The notes beneath the pieces were generated by a model, which was given only the letters and a program-made list of their open reading frames with translations, did not search any database and was not told the origin of the DNA. Shown here in pieces: positions 52,145 through 63,411 of a stretch of 64,000 nt of DNA. Made by a program: the position numbers and the translations under genes. The stretch is from Triglochin maritima (Eukaryota > Streptophyta > Magnoliopsida > Alismatales > Juncaginaceae), in NCBI GenBank assembly GCA_963682175.1, contig OY821784.1, forward strand, positions 20,689,621-20,753,620. Direction: 5' to 3'. The stretch's first letter is position 1; each line of letters opens with the position of its first letter.

Positions 52145-54516
52145 AGCTCGACCGGAGGTGGGTCCTTGTCATATTCAGAGTTACTTTCAAGTGGCTCAAG
52201 GGCCACGGGGTAAGAGGAGCAAGTACCCAGATGTGCCTCCTCATCCAAAGATTCACATGCGGATTCCTCAAGATACTCTTCACTCGCAACCTTGTCATTA
52301 TGCACCTCAATAATATGTCGATGTGAGTCGATCATGCCTAATGACTCGGGCTCGTCCATGTCCTGAATGAAATTGGCTCAGACGGCATCGTCAAAAAACC
52401 CGTGTTGCTTACCAAGAGTAAAGATGTTGAAATCCGCCGTGGGGTTTCCAAAAGACAACCTCTTCAAGCCATTGCGACAATTGACGAAAGCATTAGATGT
52501 CACAAGAAAAGGCCTCCCAAGGATCACTGGAATTTGTCCTTGTGGGTTGGACACGGGTTCAGTATCCAAGATGATAAAATCAACTGGAAATACGAACTCA
52601 CCCACTTTAATAAGGACATCCTCCACACTCCCTCGTGGAATCTTAACGGATCTGTCGGCCAACTGGAGGGTTGTCCTCGTTGGTTTAAGATCGCCTATTC
52701 CAAGGTTGACATAGACAGAGTAGGGCAGGAGGTTCACAGATGCTCCCAAATCCAATAAAGCTTGAGGAATTATCACATTACCTGGGTCCTTGTATTTGAC
52801 TTGCATGGGTTGTGTCAATATCGATCTCCTATTGGCGGCCAAAAATGCCTTTTTGGGAACATTTGTTCTTCTCTTAATGGTACAAAGGTCCTTAAGGAAC
52901 TTGGTATACGGTGGCATTTGTTGAACAATGTTCAACAACGGGATGTTCACCTATACTTGCCTAAGTACCTCAACGATTTTATCCCAATGCTCATTACGTT
53001 TTTTAGTCAACCTATGAGGGAATGGTGTCTTAGGGACATAACAATCACGAGGAGGAGACTCAAAATTAGGTTCCTTGACAGACTCATGACCCTCCTTGGA
53101 AGAGTCACCGACAGGGTTGGCTTCAGGCATTTCCACATTGTTGTCAACAACCCTTCCCGATCTTAAGGTATGGACAACATTAGCGTGTTGGGAAGGGTTA
53201 CTTTCAACATTGTGTACATTCTTCCTAGCATGAGCAGGTTGACCCATGGGATTTACCACAGGTTGACTAAGTAACTGACCCTTCTCGCGTTCAAGGAACT
53301 GATGAGCAACTGGCTAACTTGCATTTCCAATGCTTTGACCGAATTATTGTTGGCCGCAACACATGGTTTGTGTGCTCTGCATGAATGCTTGAAGGGTTTG
53401 TTCTAGAGTGGGGTCCTTCGGGTCAACCCGTTGGGTAGTCGAGTTTGGTTAGGACAATCCGATGATAAGGCCTGAGCAGGTTAGTAATTATGGTGCAGAG
53501 ACCTTTGATGTGGGGGTTGGTAGGTCGCCGATGGGCGTGGAGGTTGTTAAGGGGGAGGTTGAGGTTGAGCATGCGAGCTCTGACCCAGACCCCCACTAGA
53601 CCCCCAAGAGAAGTTAGGATGGTTACGTCATCCCAGGTTGTAGGAGTGACTATACGTTGATACATCGCAATTGCATGCCCAGTATCCCTTGGAGCGTAAG
53701 TACATTCCTAGTTATCATGGCCCGTAAGTATACAACTACTACACCCAAGAGTAACTACCTGAGCTATAGGAGCTCGGTCCAACTCTAAACTCTCAATCCT
53801 ACGCATGAGAGCAGCCAATTTAGCCTCAGACGTGATAGTTGACTCAACTTGATATGATCCAGCCCGACTAGAAGACCTGGCGGTTGGTGGCTCTCTCATG
53901 GGGTCCAACTCAAAGGTACATTCAACCATTAACTCAAAAGTGTCCCACGCCTCATTTATGGGTTTCATTTGGAAATCACCCTGACATATCGACTCCAACA
54001 ATGTGCGGGTGCTGTAGTTGAGGCCCTCATAAATAATCTGGCACAACTACCATAGTTGAAGTCCATGATGAGGGCACTGCTGGAGAAGGTCGTTGAACCT
54101 CTCAAAGAAAGCTTGAAAAGATTCAGTCTCAGTCAGATACATTTGATGTATCTGGTGCCGTATATGTTGAGTTTTTCTTTGAGGGAAAATCTCTTCAGAA
54201 ATACGGTCACAAAGTCATCCCAAGACCGAATAGAGCTCTCCGGGAGGCTGTACATCCATTTCTTCACGTTATCTTTCAACACGAAAGAAATCATCCTCAA
54301 CCGGACTGAATCCTCATCAAGTTGTTGAAGCTTGAACATGGAGCAGACTGAGGTAATCCATGTATGACCCCGATCTCCCCCGTCACTACGAGAAGACTCG
54401 GCCTCACGCTCCAAAGGAGCACGAGGTGGAGATGACTGATCACCTGGACCGTCCATCTCAGGAAAATGCACTCTCTCAAGTCGAGTGCTCCCACCTGAAT
54501 GAGCCCAACCTCGCAT
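52145..54516 (-). pseudogene. Athila 1 gag and protease remnants
   Basis: Read leftward from ATG 54516 ('MRGWAHSGGSTRLERV'). Gag has 'MYSLPESSIRSWDDFVTVFLKRF' and, after frameshifts, 'ARMICQIIYEGLNY'-type and 'AKLAALMRRIESLELDRAP' segments. A CCHC knuckle near 53700-53740 (C-2-C-4-H-4-C) is cut by TAG at 53708-53710. A 'TLRSGRVVDN' segment and 'PFPHRLTKKR' follow, then the protease (52950-52378 open) with 'LLDLGASVNLLPYSVY' and 'ILGRPFL'. An acidic linker ends at 'PPPVELKLL', where copia copy 3 inserted. Relative to the plus-strand gag at 17918 it lacks the Pro-rich segment. Confidence 0.85.
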
Positions 54517-55554
54517 AAAACGCTCGACTCGACTCTAAAATAACACACAACAGAAGGTGTACTCAGAGGAGGAGACTACGCATAGAAAATAGATGAGGAG
54601 GGAAGAATTCTTAGAGCTAGCATGGGTAGCGGTGAAGGTAGAAGTCTAATCTAGCAAGCACGACTCAAACAACTTAAGGCTATGGGTCCTTAGGCTAGAC
54701 GACGCCTAACTTCGCGGTCACTAGTCTCGACACGCCTTACCTCCCTACAACGAAGACCACAATGCCCAGCAAGTGAAACCAAATCTGGAAATCTAGTAGC
54801 TCCTACTATGGACATGGCGGGCGACGCCGATCAGGTCATGACGGTCTCGACTAGATTACTCTCCTAGTGTGTCCGAAATCCTTAGGGCCAATGTCTACTT
54901 GCTTTTAGAATTAAGGCTTTGATTAAGAGTGATTTTTGGGGCCAAGGAAAGGGTGATGAAATCCCCTACCTTATCTTTTATGAGACAGCCCCTCCTTAGA
55001 AGCGTTTTGATCCTAAATCTAGCAAACAACACTCCAATCAAACGCTCAACTCACTCTTGTCATTATGCACCTTACTAACTAATGCATGATTGAAACATGC
55101 ATGAATGAGAGATTTGGGTGCATATACCTCATACCACCAATGAGCAAAAAAATGTAAATCAAAGAAAAGACAAATGCGTGCAAGGTCTACAAATGATGCA
55201 TGACCTAGATGGCAATCAATCTACACTTTTGCTTTGAGTTTTAAGGTCCAAGTTGATTAAAGGGGATTGATTGTTAATCTGGGAGCAAACTATAAGTCAC
55301 AACATGCAAGATTGAGCTCCTAGACCACTAAAATGAACAACGAAACAACCAGCACAAATATGGGAGAAAATAGAGCTCACTAGGCCGACAATTGGCGGTC
55401 CCAAACCGCTAATTGGCGGTCAGTGTGGTGGGTTTCTGCCTCCAATTACTCTAGTCGCCTCCCCTTGATCCTGAGGATCCCTGAAACAAATCAAAACTAA
55501 AAAGGAATGATTAAAACCACTCGAATCGTCCAAACTAAAGTCTGGACATAACAA
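54517..55554 (-). other. Athila 1 untranslated leader
   Basis: About 1 kb without a gene, homologous to 16861-17917 on the other strand. It carries the paired palindromes at 55383-55421, near the PBS. Confidence 0.75.
55383..55421. promoter_or_regulatory. Paired 18-bp palindromes, 21-bp spacing (Athila 1 leader)
   Basis: GGCCGACAATTGGCGGTC (55383-55400) and AACCGCTAATTGGCGGTC (55404-55421) start 21 bp apart. They lie about 160 bp inside the 5' LTR, ahead of gag. Confidence 0.82.
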
Positions 55555-55573
55555 TTCCCCGACAACGGGGCCA
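55555..55573 (-). promoter_or_regulatory. Primer-binding site, tRNA-Asp type (Athila 1)
   Basis: The minus strand reads TGGCCCCGTTGTCGGGGAA six bases inside the LTR end, close to the tRNA-Asp complement, with CC in place of GC. Confidence 0.75.
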
Positions 55574-55579
55574 GAAACT

Positions 55580-56971
55580 TGATTGAAACGTTTTAATTAT
55601 AACCTTAAGTGCACGGCCGCGTTGAAGCGGTGGCAAATACGGGTCGATCCACAGGGAGGTATGTCGACTTTAGTTTATTCAAGGGCGGGTGGGAAAGAAA
55701 GGAGAGAAAGGATTGATTAAACTAAACAACACTAAACTAAACTGCTAAACTAGAAAGGAGGGAATGAAAGCATGAAATGAACTAAACTAAGTGGCTAATA
55801 AAAGAAGATAGAAATCAGGAATGGAAAATCCCTAAGGGGTGGAGTGTGTGTGTACACATGAAATAAGTGTGGTGAATGCATACAATAAGCTCAAGTGTAG
55901 CTAGTGTTTGTTAATGCATAAGAAGTACCTCATGGCAATACCTATCATTTAAAGCACTAACCTAGGTGATTAATATGAGCATGACAAGTTTGTTATTAAG
56001 AACATAAACAAGCATGGAATGTACCTAACATTATGGCAGAAACCATCAAATAAAAGTTCTTATTAATTAAAGCAAGCATACTAACATTTCTCACAAACAA
56101 CAATATCTAGCATTCATACCATCTATATAACATGTATACACATCTACTCCACCCCCAAAGGGGATGGAACTACTCACACATATTTAACTAACATTTATAC
56201 CACGGAAAGAAAACATGCTTAAAGTAATTATAAGAAGACTAAAACAACAAGTTAACTAAGTATGCAAGAATTGAAAAGACAAGACAATATGAAGAAAACT
56301 TAACAAAACTCTATTATTACTCACTCAATTACTAGTAGCCTGTCTCCACCAGGGTTTTTGCTTCAAGGCTTTTACTCCTTGTAGAGAGGATGGCCACCAA
56401 GAGAGGAGATGTGATACAAAGGAGGAGGAAGAGTTCTATTTAGAGCCATAGAAAAAGGTAATCCTCGACAATCCCCCGGTATGGGACTAAACAAATACCA
56501 GAAATAGACTAAATACACACTAATACGGGACCCTACGAAATCTTAGCGGATCCGTATCAAAACAGACCGCCAATAAGCGATCTTGGACCACCAATTGGAG
56601 GTCTATATTGTTTGGATTTGGCCGTTGTTTCGTGTGGCCTTTTCTGGATGTGTTTGGTGGTCTTTGATGCATCTACATCGCTTGTTGGAGCTCCGACCCG
56701 AATAGAATTGCCAGAATACACCCCCTGATGGTGTGGAGTATTCTTGTTTGCTCATTGGTCCTTCGATCTTACATTCAGGTCCTTTGATCTTGCATCTTTG
56801 TCCTCGAGTCTCTCAACTCAATCCTTTTCGCTGCCATTAGGTCCATTTATAGTCTCTCCTTCTCAAACCTACTTATTCCTGAAAACTAAACATTTACTCA
56901 TTACATAGCATTATTTGGGTGAAAGATAATGGATATAAGACACAAAGATATGCATGAAATGATGTCAATCA
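55580..56971 (-). mobile_element. 5' LTR of Athila 1
   Basis: A 1392-bp LTR reading TGATTGACATC...GTTTCAATCA on the minus strand. The plus-strand 'ctatttagagcc' near 56438 is a mutated TATA region. The palindrome pair is at 56565-56603. It abuts the 3' region of a plus-strand Athila at 56972, which it probably entered. Confidence 0.9.
56565..56603. promoter_or_regulatory. Paired 18-bp palindromes, 21-bp spacing (Athila 1 LTR)
   Basis: GACCGCCAATAAGCGATC (56565-56582) and GACCACCAATTGGAGGTC (56586-56603), upstream of the LTR promoter region on the minus strand. Confidence 0.82.
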
Positions 56972-57581
56972 TGCACCGACCGAACTCCCGCTACACGGGT
57001 GGTAGGGATTGCCCGATGTGGAGATATGGGGAAAGGTGTACGTGATAGTGTAAGTCCTGATAGGCAATCATGCACGAAACCTGACCCTGGGAGAATCAAA
57101 CACCAACTAGACATAAATAAAAGAAAAAATTGGTAATGCAAATAAGAACCTTAATGGACTTTACAATTGGTATCACTTAAGGATGTTAATGTTGTCCATG
57201 TCTTTCACTCAAGTCCTTAATTAACTTGCACGAATGATTCATTAGGCTAGGTGTGTGGACTGGATACATATATAGAGTCCGCCCGTAGGATTACTGTGTC
57301 CAATGATCGATAAAAATGAGTCCATCGAGTCGAGTTTCTAGATTGAATAATGCATCTATGTTCAGATTTTGTGGGTATATCCGCTGAAACCCCTCAGGAG
57401 ACAACACTCCTCCTCCTTGGTGACTATGATGTTTAACGGCTTGTTGCATGTGCTAAGTGCAAACGTGATTCCTAAGAAATTGAGTTAGAATTTCCCTATT
57501 TTTCGTAGGCTTTTTCTGTTCTTTTATTTTTCTCTTTCTTTATTTTTCTTGGGACTAGCAAAAGTTAGGTGTGGGGGTATT
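56972..57581 (+). other. 3' untranslated region and polypurine tract of a plus-strand Athila
   Basis: It matches the reverse complement of 61013-61615: 'tgcaccgaccgaactcccg', 'acgtgatagtgtaagtcctga', 'ctgaccctgggagaatcaaacacc' and the run to the polypurine tract 'gttaggtgtgggggtatt' (57564-57581). No gene. The rest of this Athila, to the left, is missing. Confidence 0.82.
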
Positions 57582-58939
57582 TGATTGACAACATATCATG
57601 CATACATTTGTGTCTTATATTCATTATCTTTCACCTAAACAATGTTGCGTAACGAGTTGTATGTTTGAGTTTTAGGAATAAACAGGATTGAGGAGAAGAT
57701 GCATAAAAGGACCTAAAATAAGGAAAAAGGACTGAGTTGAGGGACTTAGGGACTAAGATGCAAGAGAGAAGGACCTGAATGTAAGCCCAAAGGACCAATG
57801 AGCAAATCAAGAAGCTCCACACCATCATGGGGAGTATTTTGACAATTCTATTTGGGTCAGAGCTCCAGCAACCGATTTGGATACATCACACATGAAGAAA
57901 GCCATCCAGGAAAGTCCACACAAAATCCAGACTGGATCCAAACCCTGTAGCCCGCCAATTGGCGATCTGGATTGCTCCGGATCCTATGCGATTTAGTCGG
58001 GTCATGTATAATTGTGTGTTATGTCTATTTTTGGTATTGTATTGGTCCCATACCAGCGGATTGTCCCAGATTACATTTTTCTATGGCTCTAAATAGAACT
58101 CTTCCTCCTCCTTTGTATCGCATCTCCTCTCTTGGTGGTCATCCTCTCTACTAGGAGTAAAATCCTTGAAGCAAAAACCCTGGTGGAGACAGGCTACTTG
58201 TAATTGAGTGAGTAATAATAGATGTTTTGTTATGTTTTCTTCATATTGCCTCTTTTCAATTCTTGCATATGTAGTTAACTTGTTTGTTTAGTCTTCTTAT
58301 AATTAGTTTAAGCATGTTTTCTTTCCTTATTATAAATGTAGTTTAAATATGTGAGACCAGTTCCATCCCCCTTTGGGGGTGGAGTAGATGTCTATACATG
58401 TTATGTAGATGGTATGAATGCTAAACATTGTTGTATGTGAGAAATGTTAGTATGCCTATTTGAATTAATAAGAACTCTTACTTGATGGTTTGTTCCATAA
58501 TGTTTAGGTACATTCCATGCTTGTTGATGTTCTTAATAACAAACTTGCCATGCTCATATTAATCACCTAAGTTAGTGCTTTGAATGATAGGTCTGGCCAT
58601 TAGGTACTTCTTATGCATTAACAAACACTAACTACACTTGAGCTTATTGTATGCATTCACCACACTTATTTCATGTGTACACACACTCCACCCCTTAGTG
58701 GTTTTCCATACCTGATTTCATCTTCTTTTATTAGTCGCTTAGTTTTAGTTTTTTTGTGCTTTCATTTCCTTCCTTGTTGCTTCTAGTTTAGTGTAGTTTA
58801 GTTTAATCAATCTTTCTCTCCTTTGTTTCCCACTCGCCTTCGAACTAACCAAAGTCGACACACCTCCCTGTAGATCGACCCATATTTGCCACCGCTTCAA
58901 CGCGGCCATGCACTTGCGGTTAATTAAAACGTTCAATCA
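57582..58939 (+). mobile_element. 3' LTR of a plus-strand Athila
   Basis: A 1358-bp LTR, TGATTGACAAC...GTTCAATCA, directly after a polypurine tract. It has one degenerate palindrome near 57951 ('cccgccaattggcgatct') and a TATA box degraded to TCTAAATA. Sequence of an unrelated LINE follows. Confidence 0.9.
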
Positions 58940-59613
58940 ACTACCACCATGGAGAAGCAGTTACTCACGTTCTCTCAAGAAGCAAAATGAGCCCACCACT
59001 TGAATATCGCATGCATGGACGTCGGGATTTTTTGGTGCCACTAAAGGACCAGGGTCGCGTGAAACCTCGAAAGACTAAATCGCCACCTTTGTCTCTCGTG
59101 GCCATGGATTGGGGTCGAAGGGACCTGCCCTTACACTATCTTCCAAATAAAGCTCCTCTCATGGAACATATGTGGCACAAATAAGCCTTGGAGGGCACGT
59201 CTGGTGAGAGACAAAATAAGTAGGACAAAAGTGGTGATTGCAGGGATCCTTAACATAAATTGAAGCCACAAAAGGCACAACCTTTGGTAGACCAAATTTG
59301 GCCAAATGCGGGTTGGATTTCGAATGGCAGTATATGTCTCAACGGCTAGATTCTTGCGGTACGCGATGACTGTTGTGTCCACCTTTAACAACTCGTCATA
59401 TCTCAGCAATTCATCCATTTGCGTGAGGTATGGAAGAACACTAGAATCTCATTCTTGTATCATTTGTTTGTGCTTCTAACGGTGCTAGGGAGAGGCGTGA
59501 GCTTTGGGAGGAGCTCACAAAACTTTCACCGTGATCGTTCCCGTGGCTGGTGGTGGATGATTTCAATGTCGTTCGCTACCCGCACGAGAAGGAAGGAGGT
59601 GTTAGGATCCCTG
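58940..59613 (+). pseudogene. LINE E fragment: endonuclease of a second LINE family
   Basis: On the plus strand, near 59150, the codons read 'IKLLSWNICGTNKPWRARLVRDKI', the opening of a LINE endonuclease. Near 59470-59613 they read 'RRELWEELTKLS' and 'PWLVVDDFNVVRYPHEKEGG', with the catalytic Asp/Asn region. The wording differs clearly from LINES A-D (DFNCIRR), so it is a different family. Stops and frameshifts are frequent. 58985-59140 may be the ORF1 tail. Athila LTRs truncate it on both sides. Confidence 0.7.
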
Positions 59614-60475
59614 TGTTGAACGTTTTATTTTAAACCGCAAGTGCACGGCCGCGATGAAGTGGTGGCAAGTACGGGTCGTCCTCAGGGAGGTGAGCTTGCT
59701 CTTGCTTATCAGAAATCAAGTGGCAAAGAAAGATGGAAGAAAGTTGTTTATGCTAACCTAAACTATGCTAACACGAAGAAGCAAATGCAAAGAAAACAAA
59801 ACAAACGAATACTTCAACTAAGCTAGAGAAACTAGATATTATGGAGAAATTAGTAAGAGAGAGAGACCCCTTAGGGGGTGGAGTGACTACACATACACAA
59901 TAAGGAGGCAAGAATATCTTCCTATAGGCACAAGTGTAGGTAGTGTTTGCATGTATGGGAGGTGTCTACTTATCATGGCAAAACCCATCAATTAAATCAC
60001 TAACCTATTTTGATTAACATTCATAAACACAAGCTGGTTATTTAAGAAACTAAACAAGTATGGGAGGTGTCTACTTATCATGGCAAAACCCATCTAGTGA
60101 AGTGTTCTATTCTAACAAGCAAGTATGCATTCATATTAATCAACATATTTCAAAATAAACATCCTTCCTTCCTTAATTGTATATATGATAATCATCTCCA
60201 CCCCCCAAAAGGGGAGTGGTTTTACTCACTACACATTACACTAACTATTACACTAAAATAAGAAGGCATATTAACTAAGCTAGATTTAATAAAAGACAAT
60301 TAAACTAAAGCATGCACCAATAATAAAAGAAGCACAAAACAAAGAAAATTTTATTAATTGAAGACTCACAAGACCAGTAGCATCTCCCTATTGAGTTTCT
60401 TGCTTCAAGGCTTCCACTTCAATTAGGGAGAATGGCCACAAGCATGGAGTAATTACAATGGAAGGTGAAGAGTTC

Positions 60476-60483
60476 TATTTATA
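60476..60483 (-). promoter_or_regulatory. TATA box, Athila 2 LTR
   Basis: TATAAATA on the minus strand, at the same place as in the plus-strand LTRs (15939, 29103). Confidence 0.6.
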
Positions 60484-60603
60484 GCCATGGAAAAAGCTAA
60501 ACCGGGACAATCCCCCGATGTGGGACTAAACAAATACCATAAATAGAATAAGAACGCTCTAATACACACACCAGAAAAAACTAAACGGATTCGGATCCAC
60601 CTG

Positions 60604-60642
60604 GACCGCCAATTAGCGGTTCCAGACCGCCAATTGGCGGTC
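60604..60642. promoter_or_regulatory. Paired 18-bp palindromes, 21-bp spacing (Athila 2 LTR)
   Basis: GACCGCCAATTAGCGGTT (60604-60621) and the perfect GACCGCCAATTGGCGGTC (60625-60642), about 120 bp upstream of the TATA box on the minus strand. Confidence 0.88.
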
Positions 60643-61012
60643 TACAGGGTCTGGATTCGTCTGGGCTTTCTTGGAGGCTTTCCTGGATGGTATTGTTGGT
60701 CTTGGATGCGGTTACTTGACTTGTTGGAGCTCCGACCCGAATCGAATTGGTAAAATACTCCCCATGATGGTGTGGAGTATTCTGTTTTGCTCTTAGGTCC
60801 TTCTGTCTTGCAATCAGGTCCTTTTTCCTTGCATCTTGGTCCCCAGATCTCACAATTCAGTCATTTTTCACAGCTTTTGGGTCCTTTTTTTGCTTCATCT
60901 CTTCAAACCTATTTATTCCTGAAAACTAAACATAAAACTCGTGACATAGCATTGTTTAGGTGAAAGATAATGGATATAAGATACAAATATAAGCATGAAA
61001 TGATGTCAATCA

Positions 61013-61030
61013 AATACCCCCACACCTAAC
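61013..61030 (-). promoter_or_regulatory. Polypurine tract of Athila 2
   Basis: The minus strand reads GTTAGGTGTGGGGGTATT directly before the LTR start, the same sequence as at 57564-57581. Confidence 0.8.
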
Positions 61031-62333
61031 TTTTGCTAGTCCCGAGCAAAACAAAGAAAGAGAAAGGCATACGAAAAACAAGAAATCCTAACTCACTTTC
61101 GTAGGAATCACGGTTGCACTTAGCATGTGCAACAAGCCGTTAAACCTCCTTGTCGCCAAGGAGGAGGAGTGTTGTCTCCTGAGGGTTTTCAGCGGATATA
61201 CCCACAAAATCCGAACAAGATGCATTAATCAATCTAGCTACACGACTCGTTGGACTTATTTTGTCGATCATGGGATGCGGTAATACTACGGGTCGACTCT
61301 ATATATGTAATCCGTCCACACACCTAGCCTAATGAGTTATTCGTGAAAGTTAGTCAAGGACTTAAGTGAAAGACATGGGCAACCTTAACTTCTGAATGTG
61401 ATACAATGTGTAAAGTCCATTTTGGTTCTTATTTGACTCTTTTTTTTTCTTTTTTTTTCTTTGGAGCATTTTATTGGTTGGTGTTTGATTCTCCCAGGGT
61501 CAGGTTTCGTGCATCATTGCCTATGAGGACTTACACTATCACGTACACCTTCCCCCAAATCTCCACATAGGGCTATCCCTACCACCCGTGTAACGGGAGT
61601 TCGGTCGGTGCATCCCAAGTCAGATGACTCGAAAGCACCAGGCACAAAGTCCCCTCAGACCTACTTTCCCGAGTGATAGGAGCCGTGCGAGAAGAGAGAA
61701 CACCACTTATTTATTTATCTACATGGGAACCAAAACCCCTACACTTAAGTTTCACAAAAAGAGATTAAGGGCCCTTGACTACGACAAACTTCCTTATACT
61801 AACAGACACGAATTATTTGACTCACTAGGTTCAGGGTGGACTTCTTTAAATGTTTGAGTACTGAAACCCTATGATTACACGCCCCCCGAGGGAAAACCAG
61901 GGTGCATCCTAACGACTCGATAAGACCTGAAGCCAGTAAACTAGAAATCCTAATGCATGAAGTTCAAGACAATTTTGGGAGCTTTCTTTTTACTTTGCCT
62001 CTCAACGGTTTTGCACATGCTAAACACACGCAAAACCCACAAAAACATTTTCTTTCGCAAACACATGAAGATTTTGAAAGAAATGTGAAAATTTTAAAGC
62101 ACTAGGCAAGCAAAAGAAGACAAGTCACCCAAGGATCATGGCAAGCAGATATATCGATATTAAATGCGGCACACTAACATGACCCTAATAATGCACACAA
62201 AAGAAAACAACAAAACAAAAAAAAAAAAAACACAAACTATGTACAAACGTGAAAACACCCCCCCACACCTAATCCATGCATTGTCCTCAATGTATGGCAA
62301 AATGGTGCCAATGCATGGATAGGGTGTACCGGA
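61031..62333 (-). other. Athila 2 3' untranslated region
   Basis: About 1.3 kb without a convincing gene. The half near the LTR is shared with 56972-57563. A long A-rich run (minus strand) lies near 61440-61460 and another A-rich tract (plus strand) near 62215-62230. A second 'taggtgtggggggtg' block on the minus strand near 62255-62270 resembles the polypurine tract. Confidence 0.7.
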
Positions 62334-63227
62334 CTAATGACGACGGCCAGAAGTGCCTGAAGAGGCACCTCTCTCCAGAGCCGACAACTTCTTATAGATC
62401 TTCCGGTTTTGCTTGGCTAAGATGACGTTCTGCTGCTCGACCGCCATCTCAGAAATGTCGGTGTTAAAGAGCGTTCCTGAGCTCACAGACGAGCTTGAGG
62501 AACTGGCCCTAACATCCTCCTCCATATAGTCAGGCACCCATGCCTCAAGAAGGCAATGGCGAAATAACGGGGTCATCTTCGCTACCTCGAGGTCGGTGCC
62601 TTGGCGCCTCAGCATGCGCTCAAATCGTGGGGTGTCCAACATGCCACACAATTTGGTAACCAGAGTTGGCAAACAGTGTATATCTTTCAGCCTGGCGTTC
62701 ACTAAAACGTCGAACAATGTTCGACAAATGCAGTGTGGTGAACCGTCCATCAGACTATACACGATTCGCAAACTAGGTGTAAAAAATGTGGAGGTCCGCT
62801 CTTGGACCAACACATTTCTACATACCCACCTGGCTACAATGTGCACATTGGAGTAAATGTGCGCATTAGGTACTCCCCCATGTGATGAAATAGGCTGCCC
62901 ACGCCCAAGCATAGATCGATAAAAATTGATATCGTGGGTGGGTGCGAACTCATCAACCAAGGGGATCCCAGTCGCGTCGGAGATTAGCTGGGGTGTCACG
63001 GTGTGTTTCACCCCTCTGAGAGTGATACTGAACTCGAGTGGACCGGTCTGGTCACGCTCGAGTTTAGCAAAGAATTCATGTACGAGAGGCTCTACGTACA
63101 TGGATTCATCGCCCTCATACAATAAATGGTACCACCCTTTAGCTACGATTCGATCGTAGAAGGGTTCTCCGAATTCGCGAATCAGGGAGGCAAAATTGAG
63201 TTCTGGAATTAAATGATCGCTGGCCAT
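62334..63227 (-). CDS. Athila 2 extra 3' ORF (plant transposon-type protein, about 297 aa)
   Basis: An open frame in the position where Athila elements carry a third, env-like ORF. From ATG 63227 (MASDHLIPELNF) it encodes about 297 aa; an upstream in-frame ATG at 63377 would add 50 residues that look like leader sequence. The core 'FYDRIVAKGWYHLLYEGDESMYVEPLVHEFFAKL...RGVKHTVTPQLISDATGIP' resembles the family annotated as putative plant transposon protein (PF20167, from memory). A Ser-rich segment and a short probable coiled coil ('QQNVILAKQNRKIYKKL') end it. From 63227 I see no signal peptide or membrane span, so an envelope role is not supported. The palindrome pair at 63412-63450 lies just upstream. 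Confidence 0.72.
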   Translation of the reverse strand: MASDHLIPELNFASLIREFGEPFYDRIVAKGWYHLLYEGDESMYVEPLVHEFFAKLERDQTGPLEFSITLRGVKHTVTPQLISDATGIPLVDEFAPTHDINFYRSMLGRGQPISSHGGVPNAHIYSNVHIVARWVCRNVLVQERTSTFFTPSLRIVYSLMDGSPHCICRTLFDVLVNARLKDIHCLPTLVTKLCGMLDTPRFERMLRRQGTDLEVAKMTPLFRHCLLEAWVPDYMEEDVRASSSSSSVSSGTLFNTDISEMAVEQQNVILAKQNRKIYKKLSALERGASSGTSGRRH

Positions 63228-63411
63228 ACCTGAACCTACCTTGGCGAGCTTTAGCGGTGAGGCACACGACGGCGAGGACGAACACGGCGCTAGAGGAGAA
63301 CAGACCACCGCACGCCGTTTCCCGCAGAACCACAGACTCCCAACCCTGAAACCAACAGAGAATACCAAATCCAACACCCCACCGAAGAAAATCCGGAAAC
63401 GGAGAACAACA

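Larger units (their letters stand above)
44188..56971 (-). mobile_element. Athila-lineage Ty3/gypsy element 1, 3'-truncated, split by copia copy 3
   Basis: From right to left: 5' LTR (55580-56971), tRNA-Asp-type PBS, a 1 kb leader, gag and protease remnants (52145-54516), the copia copy 3 insertion (46853-52139), then RT, RNase H and integrase remnants (44188-46852). The RT and RNase H wording ('ELIPTRLQTGWRVCVDYRKLN', 'YYASRTLNDTQLNYTVNEKE') is typical of the Athila branch. The integrase C-terminus, 3' region and 3' LTR are missing. Many stops make it a fossil. Confidence 0.9.
59614..61012 (-). mobile_element. 3' LTR of Athila 2
   Basis: A 1399-bp LTR reading TGATTGACATC...AAAACGTTCAACA on the minus strand. 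TATA box at 60476-60483 and a well-kept palindrome pair at 60604-60642. Confidence 0.9.

Noticed and set aside
57001..57581. Possible host gene between the inverted Athila LTRs
   Set aside because: The whole stretch matches the 3' untranslated region of Athila 2 on the other strand.
62334..63377. Athila 3' ORF as a viral envelope protein
   Set aside because: From ATG 63227 there is no signal peptide or membrane segment. The longer start adds a somewhat hydrophobic leader, but the core resembles a plant transposon-type protein.
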